DNA of 64,000 nt, from the NCBI RefSeq assembly GCF_003666685.1, contig NZ_RCIZ01000002.1, positions 578,501 through 642,500 of the forward strand. Direction: 5' to 3'. This DNA comes from Mesorhizobium sp. YM1C-6-2. Lineage in GTDB: Bacteria > Pseudomonadota > Alphaproteobacteria > Rhizobiales > Rhizobiaceae. Shown piece after piece: positions 1 to 8,058 of this stretch. The position numbers and the translations under genes were made by a program. Each line of letters begins with the position of its first letter. The stretch's first letter is position 1. The notes under the pieces are model-generated. The model was not told the DNA's origin and did no database searches. It was given only the letters and a program-made list of their open reading frames with translations.

Positions 1-680
1 AGGATTTCCTGTACGGTGACGCCGTAGCGGAAGTCGACGGACGCTGAAGCAAGCTCCGCCAGCCGGTTCGTGAAGATGTGGCAGTCACCGGTTTCGTCGC
101 CCGGCAGACGCAGGCCGCCGACGAATTTTTCGCTGACGCGCGCGAGCGCCGGCTCCGCGGCTGCACATCCCTGCCGATCGAGCACCTCGAAGGGGACGTC
201 GAACTGCTTCAGGACCTCCACGTCGCCGCCGATGCCGTCGAGCTGCTTCTGCGTACGGAAGAGCTGGAGGGTGCCCTGGCTGCGCTCGTCATAGGCGATG
301 CCGGTTTCCGTGCGCAATTCGCGCAGGCAGTCGCGGCTGTATTCGGCGATAGGCACCATGCGCGCCTTGTTGATGGCATAGCGGGCCGAGGTGCAGTTGC
401 GCAGCATGCGAAGCACCCACGACCACATGGCGGGGTCCAGGTGCGGGCGGATCGCCAGCGGACCGTGCTTCATCAGCAGCCATTTCACGGCCTTGACCGG
501 TACGCCGGGGCCGGCCCAGGGCGACGAATAGCCGGGTGAGATTTCGCCGGCATTGGCGAAGCTCGTCTCGAGGGCGGGGCCGTCCTGCCGGTCGAGGACG
601 ATGACCTCATGTCCGGCCTTGGCGAGATACCAGGCCGATGTCACGCCGATGACGCCTCCGCCGAGAACAACGACTCTCAT
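1..680 (-). CDS. dadA: D-amino-acid dehydrogenase DadA, N-terminal part (cut by window edge)
   Basis: FAD-dependent oxidoreductase of the DadA/DAO family, which oxidatively deaminates D-amino acids (typically D-alanine made by a racemase) and passes electrons to the respiratory chain. The translation starts [20 protein letters not shown], an N-terminal FAD-binding GxGxxG fold, followed by the family segment [21 protein letters not shown]. About 226 of roughly 415 expected residues are present, and the C-terminus lies beyond base 1. The start at 680 puts the GxGxxG motif at the extreme N-terminus, as expected, with AGGA about 10 bases upstream. The gene faces away from its right-hand neighbour and has a 500-bp upstream region. 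Confidence 0.9.
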   Translation of the reverse strand, partial: MRVVVLGGGVIGVTSAWYLAKAGHEVIVLDRQDGPALETSFANAGEISPGYSSPWAGPGVPVKAVKWLLMKHGPLAIRPHLDPAMWSWVLRMLRNCTSARYAINKARMVPIAEYSRDCLRELRTETGIAYDERSQGTLQLFRTQKQLDGIGGDVEVLKQFDVPFEVLDRQGCAAAEPALARVSEKFVGGLRLPGDETGDCHIFTNRLAELASASVDFRYGVTVQEI

Positions 681-1182
681 TTGGAGCATCCTTCTGCCAG
701 AGAAATAGGCTGGCCGCGCCGTCCGGTCCGGACGTTGCGTGCACGTGCGAAATCAACGGCGAGCGCCTGGCGAAGCAGCCGGCTGAAGGAAGGATGCGGC
801 TTCGCCGCCTTCGATGTTTCTTTGCAAAGATGGAAGTCGCATGCCGCCATGCCGCGGCCCGGAAAGTCTGTTCTCATCATACATCTCCACCGGGCCTGCG
901 GTGGCCGGGACCCGGAAATCAGAACCGATTGTGTGTCTGGCTTGGATTTCCGGCCCCCGGTCGACGGCCTTGCGGCCGCGCCAGGGCTAGATGCATGCGA
1001 TGAGGCTGCCCGCGTGGTTCAAAAACCGGACGCGGCTCCTTGCAGGGCTGAAATTGAGAAAGCGCATTGGCAATGTGCTACGGGCCCACGCGGGAGAACC
1101 TGAACGGTGCATATATAGCTTTATCGGCGTTGCAAGCAAGATCGTGGTTGTCGCAGGAATACCGACACGTTGTGTTTGAGAC
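681..1182. other. 502-bp intergenic region upstream of dadA
   Basis: I find no convincing gene here. The open frames that cross it on either strand have no recognisable protein character. It should hold the dadA promoter on the minus strand and the 3' end of the ctaD/Tim44-like transcript. No strong terminator hairpin or clear operator was recognised. Confidence 0.5.
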
Positions 1183-1815
1183 TCACTGGTTAGGAGGCTC
1201 AGCCGCGTCGGCAGTTTCTCCTTCGTCGGTCGCAACGACGATCCACGCGTTGCCGATCGCGGGCACGGGCCGGGAAAATGTCCAGAGATCGGCCGATAGG
1301 GTGACGGCCGCCGGGTTGCCGCCGATGATGTCGCCCGTGGCCGACCGCTCGGCGCTGACGATCAGCGCGCGGAACAGCACGGTGATCTCGATCGCGTCGG
1401 CGGTGCTTTCGATGTCCGTGATGCTGGCCGTCTCGAGGCCGATGAAAGTCAGTTCCAGCGTCTCCTGCCTTTCCTGGCGCAAGGCGCAGGCATCGGCGAA
1501 TGCCTTGAGCACTTCGGCAGACAACAGCGACCGGAGCGTCTTCAGGTCGCCGAGCGCGTAGGCGTTAAGCACCGTCTCGTAGGCCCGCTTGGCGCCGCTG
1601 AGGAAAGTTTCCCTGTCGAACGTTGGGTCGAGCTTGCGAAGCTCCGCCTCGCGTGGATCCGCCGCGTCGTCGTCGGGAGGTTTTGCCGGCGCCCGGTCCG
1701 GCTTCTCGGACTCGGCTGGCGTGAACAGGAGGTCCAGCGTCGACAGGAATGCCCACCATAGGGAAAGCAGGACGACGGCGGGGATGTTGTTCGCAACGTC
1801 GGCGGCTTCGTTCAT
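1183..1815 (-). CDS. Tim44/TimA-like domain protein
   Basis: The 210-residue product has an N-terminal hydrophobic segment (about residues 9-32, ending LLFTPAE) and a charged Pro/Asp-rich linker. The C-terminal domain follows the Tim44-like pattern: LRKLDPTFDRETFLSGAKRAYE, then ALGDLKTLRSLLSAEVLKAF. Tim44-like proteins of alphaproteobacteria (TimA) are inner-membrane-tethered and thought to assist membrane-protein or respiratory-complex assembly. The gene lies 12 bp after ctaD on the same strand and is probably co-transcribed with it, which suggests a role in oxidase biogenesis (inference). Rhizobial TimA usually has FxsA as neighbour, so this is probably a paralogue. Confidence 0.7.
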   Translation of the reverse strand: MNEAADVANNIPAVVLLSLWWAFLSTLDLLFTPAESEKPDRAPAKPPDDDAADPREAELRKLDPTFDRETFLSGAKRAYETVLNAYALGDLKTLRSLLSAEVLKAFADACALRQERQETLELTFIGLETASITDIESTADAIEITVLFRALIVSAERSATGDIIGGNPAAVTLSADLWTFSRPVPAIGNAWIVVATDEGETADAAEPPNQ

Positions 1816-1827
1816 GGCAACTCCTCC

Positions 1828-3420
1828 TCATTGGATCCGAGGCAGGGAACTGAACTGATGGAACGGCGGCGGAGACGACAGCGTCCATTCGAGCGTCGTG
1901 GCTCCTTCGCCCCATGGGTTGGCAGACGCCTGGCGCTTGCGCGCGAAGGCCTCGATCACCGCGACGAAGAAGACGAGAAGCCCCGCCGCCGAGATGTAGG
2001 AGCCGACGGATGAAACGAAGTTCCAACCGGCGAAGGCGTCGGGATAATCGGCATAGCGGCGGGGCATGCCGGCAAGCCCGAGGAAATGCTGCGGGAAGAA
2101 GACCAGGTTGACGCCGATGAAGGTCAGCCAGAAGTGGATGCGGCCGAGCGTCTCGCTCATCATGTAGCCGGTCATCTTCGGGAACCAGTAGTAGAAGGCG
2201 GCGAAGATGGCGAAGGCGGCTCCGAGCGACAGCACATAGTGGAAATGTGCAACCACGTAGTAGGTGTCGTGCAGCACGCGGTCGACGCCCGGATTGGCGA
2301 GCACGACTCCGGTTACGCCGCCGATGGTGAAGAGCAGCACGAACCCTGTCGCCCATAGCATCGGCGTCTTGAACGTGATCGAGCCGCCCCACATGGTCGC
2401 CAGCCACGAGAAGACCTTCACGCCGGTGGGCACTGCGATGACCATGGATGCGAAGGCAAAGTAACGCTGGGAATCGACCGACAGGCCGACCGTGAACATA
2501 TGGTGCGCCCACACCACGAAGCCGATCGCTCCGATCGCCACCATCGCATAGACCATGCCGAGATAGCCGAAGATCGACTTTTTGGCGAAGGTCGAGATGA
2601 CGTGGCTGATGATGCCGAAGCCCGGCAGGATCATGATGTAGACTTCGGGATGACCGAAGAACCAGAACAGGTGCTGGTAGAGGATCGGGTCGCCGCCGCC
2701 CGCCGGCGCGAAGAAGGTCGTGCCGAAATTGCGGTCGGTGAGCAGCATGGTGATGGCGCCGGCCAGCACCGGCAGTGCCAGGAGCAGCATGAAGGCGGTC
2801 ACCAGCATTGACCAGGCGAAAAGCGGCATCTTGTGCATGGTCATGCCGGGCGCACGCATGTTGAAGATGGTGGTGATGAAGTTGATCGCGCCGAGGATCG
2901 ACGATGCGCCGGACAGATGGATCGACAGGATGACGAGATCGACTGCCGGGCCCGGCTGACCGTCGGTCGAGTAGGGCGGATACAGCGTCCAGCCTCCGCC
3001 GTGGCCCGGCGATCCCGAGGCGCCGGGAACGAACATCGACACCAGGAAGAGGACGAGCGAGGCGACCAGCAGCCAGAACGAGATGTTGTTCATGCGCGGG
3101 AACGCCATGTCCGGAGCGCCGATCATGATCGGTACGAACCAGTTGCCGAAGCCGCCGATCAGCGCCGGCATGATGACGAAGAAGATCATCACCAGTCCGT
3201 GGGCGCTGACCACGACGTTGTAGAGATTGGGATCGGCGAATATCTGCAGGCCGGGTTCCTGGAGTTCCATGCGCAGGGCGACCGACAGGCCTGTGCCGAG
3301 TATGCCGGACAGCATGGACAGGATCAGGTAGAGCGTCCCGATGTCCTTGTGGTTGGTGGAGAACAGCCAGCGCCTGACGAAGGGTGGCCTGGCATTTTCT
3401 GTTGCGGTTGCTTCCGACAT
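1828..3420 (-). CDS. ctaD: aa3-type cytochrome c oxidase subunit I
   Basis: Catalytic haem-copper subunit of the aa3 terminal oxidase, reducing O2 with electrons from cytochrome c and pumping protons across the inner membrane. The 530-residue length is typical. Visible signatures are [14 protein letters not shown] at the N-terminus, [10 protein letters not shown] (CuB His and cross-linked Tyr), HHMFTVG, the K-pathway segment [15 protein letters not shown], and [12 protein letters not shown] (haem ligands). No subunit II (ctaC) or III (ctaE) gene is adjacent: upstream is a folate enzyme and downstream the Tim44-like gene. That is unusual, since ctaD normally sits in ctaCDBGE. It may be a second, orphan subunit I copy. 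Confidence 0.95.
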   Translation of the reverse strand: MSEATATENARPPFVRRWLFSTNHKDIGTLYLILSMLSGILGTGLSVALRMELQEPGLQIFADPNLYNVVVSAHGLVMIFFVIMPALIGGFGNWFVPIMIGAPDMAFPRMNNISFWLLVASLVLFLVSMFVPGASGSPGHGGGWTLYPPYSTDGQPGPAVDLVILSIHLSGASSILGAINFITTIFNMRAPGMTMHKMPLFAWSMLVTAFMLLLALPVLAGAITMLLTDRNFGTTFFAPAGGGDPILYQHLFWFFGHPEVYIMILPGFGIISHVISTFAKKSIFGYLGMVYAMVAIGAIGFVVWAHHMFTVGLSVDSQRYFAFASMVIAVPTGVKVFSWLATMWGGSITFKTPMLWATGFVLLFTIGGVTGVVLANPGVDRVLHDTYYVVAHFHYVLSLGAAFAIFAAFYYWFPKMTGYMMSETLGRIHFWLTFIGVNLVFFPQHFLGLAGMPRRYADYPDAFAGWNFVSSVGSYISAAGLLVFFVAVIEAFARKRQASANPWGEGATTLEWTLSSPPPFHQFSSLPRIQ

Positions 3421-3525
3421 CGCGTCCTGCCTTTCGTCTCATGGCAGGCTTGGCGGTTTCGGAACGGGACGGCGTCTCAGACCGTCGTCACAACTGGGAA
3501 CCAGGCCTTGCCTGCATCTTCTCGA

Positions 3526-4173
3526 TCAGTCCGTGACGACCACATCCATGGGAATGTCGTGGGACTGGGGGTAAATGGTCGGTATGCGAGTCTGTGCGTA
3601 GCCGACGCCGATCGTCAGCGGCTTCCTGGGCATGGCCGCGAGCGTGCGGTCGAAGAAGCCGCCGCCATAGCCCAGCCGATAGTGCGCCTCGTCGAAGCCG
3701 ACCACCGGCGCGATCATGACGTCGGGCTGGACCGCGGGGCCGCGCGACGGCACGAGGATGTTCCAGACACCGCGTTCCAGCGGATCGCCGGGCGTCCATA
3801 TCCGGTATTCGAGGGGCCAGCCCTTGCGGATGACGACGGGCAGCGCGATGCGTCCGCCGCGCTCGATGACCCTGATCCCCCAGTTGCGCAGGTCGGGCTC
3901 GCCTCGGAACGGCCAGTAGGTTCCCACGATCCGCCCGCTGAACTTGCCGATCGTCAGATCGAGCATGCTGGCGATGCGTCCGGAGCGGATCTGCCGCTCC
4001 TCCGGCGCGAGCGCGAGGCGCTCATTGATGAGACGCTCGCGCTCGGCCCTCCTCCACTTCGAGACCTCGCTCCAGGCATCCGGCGGGGTCTGCGCATCAC
4101 GACTGTCGGACGCCAATTCGTGCATGAAGGAAGGTGGCGCCGTGTGTTTGGCTATGATGGCTTCGTCCGCCAT
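3526..4173 (-). CDS. 5-formyltetrahydrofolate cyclo-ligase
   Basis: ATP-dependent enzyme converting 5-formyl-THF to 5,10-methenyl-THF in cytosolic one-carbon metabolism. The 215-residue product carries the family features: a WSEVSKWRRAERERLINERLAL N-terminal basic helix, YWPFRGEPDLR, the LERGVWNILVPSRG segment and the conserved C-terminal GYGGGFFDRTLA loop. Length fits the family (about 190-220). It is transcribed divergently from the LysR gene at 4276, with a perfect palindrome in between. The next gene, ctaD, is 105 bp away and unrelated in function. Confidence 0.9.
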   Translation of the reverse strand: MADEAIIAKHTAPPSFMHELASDSRDAQTPPDAWSEVSKWRRAERERLINERLALAPEERQIRSGRIASMLDLTIGKFSGRIVGTYWPFRGEPDLRNWGIRVIERGGRIALPVVIRKGWPLEYRIWTPGDPLERGVWNILVPSRGPAVQPDVMIAPVVGFDEAHYRLGYGGGFFDRTLAAMPRKPLTIGVGYAQTRIPTIYPQSHDIPMDVVVTD

Positions 4174-4249
4174 GGTCAGTCCCGCTGAGTGCTGGATCTG
4201 AGCGTGGCGGCGCTGAAAGAAGAAGGCAAACGGAATTAAATGCTGTATG

Positions 4250-4268
4250 AGTGCAAATAATTTGCACT
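4250..4268. promoter_or_regulatory. Perfect 19-bp palindrome, candidate LysR operator
   Basis: AGTGCAAAT, one central base, then ATTTGCACT: a perfect 9-1-9 inverted repeat. It ends 7 bp before the LysR-family ATG at 4276 and lies between that gene and the divergent cyclo-ligase gene. Position and symmetry suggest autoregulation or divergent control. No regulator-specific consensus is claimed. Confidence 0.6.
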
Positions 4269-4275
4269 AAGCGAG

Positions 4276-5130
4276 ATGCAGCAAATGGACATTGACCGGG
4301 CTCGCACGTTTCTGGAGATCGTGCATACAGGCAGCTTTCTCAAGGCTGCCGATCGCCTCCATGTCACTCAGACCACGGTAAGCGCGCGCATCCGAACGCT
4401 GGAGGAGGGGCTCGGCCGACAACTCTTCGTGCGCAACCGCAACGGCGCCACGCTGACGCCGGCCGGCCGGGAGTTCGAGCGCTTCGCTCAATCCTTCGTC
4501 CAGATATGGGAGCGCGCCCGTCAGCAGCTCACCATTCCGCCGGGGCGCAGTAGCGTCGTGGCGCTGGGAGGCGAGCTCAGCCTTTGGAACCCGCTGCTGC
4601 TCGACTGGCTGGTCTGGATGAAGCGGGAACAGCCGAAGATCGCCATTCATGCCCATGTCGGCGTGCCCGACCAGTTGCTGGAGCAGTTGCGTACGGGCGT
4701 GCTCGACGTCGCGGTGCTTTACGCGCCCAAGCTTCTGCCCGGCTTCAAGGTCGAGCTGATCGAAGAAGAGCAACTCGTGCTGGTCAGGACCCCGGCCCGG
4801 AACGGGGACGAACCGCTGGACTACGTCCATGTCGATTGGGGTCCTTTGTTCGCAGCACAAGGGGGTTTTGGCCAGGCTGCATTCGGCGAGCCTGGACTGA
4901 TGGTCGGGCTCGGTCCCCTCGGCCTCAGCTACATATTGAGGTCCGGCGGCATGGGCTATTTCCGAAGAGGGGTGGCGGCGCCCCATATCGAGGCCGGGGA
5001 GCTGGAGCTCGTCGAAGGAGCGCCGGAATTCACCTATCCGGCCTATGCCGTCTATCCCGAATCCGCAGAGGCGCGCGGCGATCTGCAGGAAGCCTTGCGC
5101 GGCCTGAAGGAGGTCGTGGTGGCTGGATAG
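4276..5130 (+). CDS. LysR-family transcriptional regulator
   Basis: The 284-residue product has an N-terminal winged helix-turn-helix: RARTFLEIVHTGSFLKAADR, then HVTQTTVSARIRTLEEGLG and LFVRNRNGATLTPAG. A LysR substrate-binding domain follows and is slightly short compared with the usual 295-310 residues. The third codon-aligned ATG at 4285 (MDIDRAR) is an alternative start that moves the start away from the 4250-4268 palindrome. The target is unknown; divergence from 5-formyl-THF cyclo-ligase makes that gene a candidate. It ends 3 bp before a convergent small gene. Confidence 0.9.
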   Translation: MQQMDIDRARTFLEIVHTGSFLKAADRLHVTQTTVSARIRTLEEGLGRQLFVRNRNGATLTPAGREFERFAQSFVQIWERARQQLTIPPGRSSVVALGGELSLWNPLLLDWLVWMKREQPKIAIHAHVGVPDQLLEQLRTGVLDVAVLYAPKLLPGFKVELIEEEQLVLVRTPARNGDEPLDYVHVDWGPLFAAQGGFGQAAFGEPGLMVGLGPLGLSYILRSGGMGYFRRGVAAPHIEAGELELVEGAPEFTYPAYAVYPESAEARGDLQEALRGLKEVVVAG

Positions 5131-5132
5131 GC

Positions 5133-5423
5133 CTAGCCGGCCGCGTCATCCTGGCGGGCGTTCAGCAAAGTGGTGATGACCAGTTCGCGGCCCTGTCGGC
5201 TGATGCCGATTTCGCCCGATCTCGTTACCGCAAGCCCCAGCTCGATCAACCGCAAACCCACGGCTTCCGCGAGCGCGGGATACGGTCCACGGTTCATGCG
5301 CTTCAACGCAGTCCGTTCCGGCTCGGAAAGATCGTCCCAGCTCACCTGGCTGGCAGAATCGGCCGAGATGGGATCTGTGGCGCTTTCTGTCCTTCGCCGC
5401 GATCGGGCCGGCCTCGATCTCAA
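5133..5423 (-). CDS. Hypothetical protein, possible winged-helix fold
   Basis: 96-residue protein not assigned to a family. The first 25 residues are Arg/Ser rich. The rest (LSEPERTALKRMNRGPYPAL, then a helix-rich LGLAVTRSGEIGISRQGREL) resembles the C-terminal half of a small winged helix, with a basic wing and the common T/S-x-x-G-R-E-L ending. It overlaps the upstream HTH gene by 4 bases (ATGA), indicating translational coupling, so the two may act together. Assignment to DNA binding is inference only. Confidence 0.6.
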   Translation of the reverse strand: MRSRPARSRRRTESATDPISADSASQVSWDDLSEPERTALKRMNRGPYPALAEAVGLRLIELGLAVTRSGEIGISRQGRELVITTLLNARQDDAAG

Positions 5424-5740
5424 GGCACGTCGTCCATGGCGACGGTTCCGCCTTCTCCCTCGAGAGTGGCGATCCGGCGGACATCCGCCCGGCTGAATTT
5501 GAGCCGGACGCCAACGCCTCCGCCGTTCTCAGCGATGAACAGCGCACCGCCTGCCTCCAGCGCCCGCTCGATCTTCTGTCGGTCGTCGCCGGTCGGTTCA
5601 GCGAGCTTGCGTTCGAATGCCTCGATGACGGCGGCGTCGACATCGGCCTTCCGGGCCAGCGTTTCGCGCGTCCATTCCACCAGGGCGCGCGCAGCCCGGC
5701 ACTGAGCACCTGTAACCACGATCGAAACTGTCTCCTTCAC
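5420..5740 (-). CDS. Small XRE-like helix-turn-helix protein
   Basis: 106-residue protein. Residues 9-65 match the short XRE/Cro-type HTH found in many rhizobial small regulators: ITGAQCRAARAL-like start, RETLARKADVDAAVIEAFER, then the ALEAGGALFIAENGGGVGVRL stretch. The C-terminal RLKFSRADVRRI tail is common in this group. No ligand domain is present. It is translationally coupled to the 96-residue gene and divergent from the cystathionine-synthase-type gene at 5996. The 255-bp gap between them holds a strong palindrome that this protein might bind (inference). Confidence 0.75.
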   Translation of the reverse strand: MKETVSIVVTGAQCRAARALVEWTRETLARKADVDAAVIEAFERKLAEPTGDDRQKIERALEAGGALFIAENGGGVGVRLKFSRADVRRIATLEGEGGTVAMDDVP

Positions 5741-5835
5741 GGTATCCAGTCAGGATGCCGCCCGGAATCGTTTCTGGCAAGCGGTGGGCCGGCGACCTTT
5801 TGGCAGCACCACGGGAGAGATCATTCCAACCTGAT

Positions 5836-5858
5836 TGAGTACAAAATTTTTGTGCTCA
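5836..5858. promoter_or_regulatory. 23-bp near-perfect palindrome, candidate operator
   Basis: The left arm is TGAGTACAAAA and the right arm TTTTGTGCTCA about one central T: an 11-1-11 inverted repeat with one mismatch pair. It lies between the divergent XRE-like gene (start 5740) and the PLP enzyme (start 5996). The AT-rich core with GAG/CTC edges resembles Lrp/AsnC-type sites; that identity is a guess. Confidence 0.55.
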
Positions 5859-5995
5859 GCCAGCAATATCATTCGTTTGTCAGCCCCGATTCCGCCGGTA
5901 AATGTCTTGCGGCCGACGTGCAGTCGCTGGAACATCCCGGCTGGTCCGCCTGCGGTAGCAAGATGAAGGTCAGGCGGCGTAACGGGGAAGGCGAC

Positions 5996-7162
5996 ATGAC
6001 ACAGCGTGATCCCAGGACCATCGCCGCGGCGAACGGAATCGCTTCGGACGAAAATTTTGGCGCGGTGACGCCGCCGATCTATCTCAGCAGCACCTTTGCC
6101 TTCTCCGGCTTCGAGAAGCACCGCGGCTACGAGTACAGCCGCACGGCCAATCCCGGCCGCGATCTTCTCGCCGATACGCTCGCCAGGCTTGAAGGCGGCG
6201 CCGACGCCATCGTCACCTCGTCGGGAATGGCGGCCGTCGATCTCGTGCTGTCGCTCGCCCGGCGCGACGAACTGATCGTGGCGCCGCATGATTGCTATGG
6301 CGGCACCTACAGGCTGCTGTCGGCACGACGCGACAGGGGGCATTTCGACGTCGTCTTCGTCGACCAGTCCGACGCCGCCTCGCTGGCGTCGGCGCTGGCC
6401 CGCAAGCCGTCGCTGGTGCTGGTCGAGACGCCGTCCAATCCGCTGATGCGGGTCGTCGACATCCGCGCCATTGCGCGACAGGCGAAGGAGGCCGGCGCAA
6501 AGGTCGCCGTCGACAACACCTTCCTGTCGCCGGCCCTGCAGCGGCCGATCGAGCTTGGCGCCGATTTCGTCATCCATTCCACCACGAAATATCTCAACGG
6601 CCATTCCGATGTCGTCGGCGGCGCCGTCGTCTGCGCGGCCGGGACCGATGTCGAGGCACTGCGCTTCTGGGCCAACGTCACCGGCGTCACCGGCTCGCCC
6701 TTCGACGCCTACCTCACCCTGCGCGGCCTGCGCACTCTGTTCCCACGCATCGAGCGCCAGCAGGCGAATGCCGCCGCGGTCGCCGCCTTCCTGTCGACGC
6801 ATCCTGCCGTGGCGGCCGTGCACTATCCGGGCCTGGAGTCCCATCCGGGCCATGCCATCGCGCGCAGACAGCAGAGCGGGTTCGGCGCCATGCTGAGTTT
6901 CGATCTCGCAGGTGGCGCCGAGGCCGTCCGCCGCTTCGTCGAAAGGGTAGAGACTTTTACCCTCGCCGAGTCGCTTGGCGGCGTGGAGAGCCTTGTCGCG
7001 CATCCGGCGACAATGACCCATGCCGGCATGGGGGCGGAAGCCCGCAAAGCGGCCGGCATCGGCGACGGCCTCTTGCGCCTGTCGGTCGGGCTCGAGGCCG
7101 AAGCCGACCTTATCGCCGGTCTCGAAGTCGGATTGGCGGCGATAGAAGATCGCCGCCTCTGA
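5996..7162 (+). CDS. Cystathionine gamma-synthase / trans-sulfuration PLP enzyme
   Basis: 388-residue cytosolic Cys/Met-metabolism PLP enzyme. It has YEYSRTANPGRD, the SSGMAA loop, the VETPSNPLMRVVD aspartate strand, and the PLP lysine in HSTTKYLNGHSDVVGG. The C-terminal LAESLGGVESLVAHPATMTH is typical of MetB/MetC-type enzymes. I chose ATG 5996, preceded by GGGGAAGG, because residues upstream of it lack family similarity. It could be cystathionine gamma-synthase (O-acyl-homoserine plus cysteine) or a gamma-lyase; sequence alone does not separate them. A paralogue of similar length lies at 49409-50578. Confidence 0.85.
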   Translation: MTQRDPRTIAAANGIASDENFGAVTPPIYLSSTFAFSGFEKHRGYEYSRTANPGRDLLADTLARLEGGADAIVTSSGMAAVDLVLSLARRDELIVAPHDCYGGTYRLLSARRDRGHFDVVFVDQSDAASLASALARKPSLVLVETPSNPLMRVVDIRAIARQAKEAGAKVAVDNTFLSPALQRPIELGADFVIHSTTKYLNGHSDVVGGAVVCAAGTDVEALRFWANVTGVTGSPFDAYLTLRGLRTLFPRIERQQANAAAVAAFLSTHPAVAAVHYPGLESHPGHAIARRQQSGFGAMLSFDLAGGAEAVRRFVERVETFTLAESLGGVESLVAHPATMTHAGMGAEARKAAGIGDGLLRLSVGLEAEADLIAGLEVGLAAIEDRRL

Positions 7163-7220
7163 TCGGGGCAGTGGGCCTCGCTGGCTCCACGGCCAGTGAA
7201 CAAATCGCCGGCGGCAATCC

Positions 7221-8018
7221 TCAGCCTTGGGGGTTGCCGTGGACGACCTTTGCCAGCGTCGCCAGCGCAGCCCGGACGTCGGCTTGCTGGAACACGTTTC
7301 GCCCGAACATCAAGCCCTTTGCGCCGGCGCCGATCGCGTCCTCCGCGAACCGCACGGTGTCGGCCAGGGTCGCCAAGGCCGGACCCCCGGCTACCGCGAT
7401 GGGAGCGAGGGACTGCTGCGTGATTTGCCTGAAGCGGGCGGCCTCGCACCAGTCCGTCTTGATCCAGTCGGCTCCGAGTTCGCCGGCCATGCGGCAGTTC
7501 ATCGCGACAACGTCGGGATCGTCGGCGCGCGCGAAGCCGCCTTTGGCCGCCATCGCCTCGATGACGTGGACGACACCCCATTTTCGGCATTCGGCCGCGA
7601 CGGCGCCGGCGATCTCGAAGGATCTGGTCTCCTCCTCCGGCCGGTTGTTGCAGGTGAAGAGGTAGGTGATCACCGCCTCCGCGCCCATCTGCACCGCTTC
7701 CTCGACGGTCGAGACCAGCCTGTTGTGCGTATCCGGGTAGCCGGTTTTCGTGTCGTGCCGCCACATCGTCGTCTGGTCGAGGCGCAGGATGACCGCCGGT
7801 CCGCCGGCAAGCCGGTGCCCATGGCGGACGAGCATGCCGGGGTTGACGATCACTGCGTCGACGCCGGCCTCCACCACGATGTCGATCAGCAGCGCCGGAT
7901 CGGCGATGCCGGCTATCGGCCCGACCTGCATGCCGTGGTCGAGCGGCACGCATAGCATGCGTCCTGAGCGCTTCTCGAACAGCCGCGCCATCCTGCGAGC
8001 CTTGCCGATTTCGGACAT
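7221..8018 (-). CDS. LsrF/DeoC-type class I aldolase
   Basis: 265-residue TIM-barrel protein of the DeoC/LacD/FbaB-like family, which cleaves or transfers carbon units of phosphorylated ketoses through a Schiff-base lysine. Family features are LCVPLDHGMQVGP near residue 23, VNPGMLVRHG, ADWIKTDWCE with the likely Schiff-base Lys in IKT, VAGGPA, and GAKGLMFGRNVFQ phosphate-binding strands at the C-terminus. It lies 40 bp after the DeoR regulator on the same strand and is divergent from the sugar transporter, so it probably acts on a product of that locus. LsrF-type thiolase and fructose-bisphosphate-type aldolase are both possible. Confidence 0.8.
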   Translation of the reverse strand: MSEIGKARRMARLFEKRSGRMLCVPLDHGMQVGPIAGIADPALLIDIVVEAGVDAVIVNPGMLVRHGHRLAGGPAVILRLDQTTMWRHDTKTGYPDTHNRLVSTVEEAVQMGAEAVITYLFTCNNRPEEETRSFEIAGAVAAECRKWGVVHVIEAMAAKGGFARADDPDVVAMNCRMAGELGADWIKTDWCEAARFRQITQQSLAPIAVAGGPALATLADTVRFAEDAIGAGAKGLMFGRNVFQQADVRAALATLAKVVHGNPQG

Positions 8019-8058
8019 TGCTTCCCCTCGTGAATGAAATTGGTCTGCGGGTCCCGGC

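Noticed and set aside
1565-3442. Long minus-strand frame (625 codons) over ctaD
   Set aside because: It lies in another frame of the true ctaD gene, is Arg/His/Pro-rich and has no family motifs. It is a high-GC shadow.
2833-4188. Plus-strand frame of 451 codons opposite ctaD and the cyclo-ligase gene
   Set aside because: Antisense to two well-supported genes, with repetitive Arg/Asp/His composition typical of GC-rich shadow frames.
5741-5995. SAM-II-type riboswitch upstream of the cystathionine synthase gene
   Set aside because: I looked for the usual pseudoknot sequence elements and saw none; the region is better described by the palindrome at 5836-5858.
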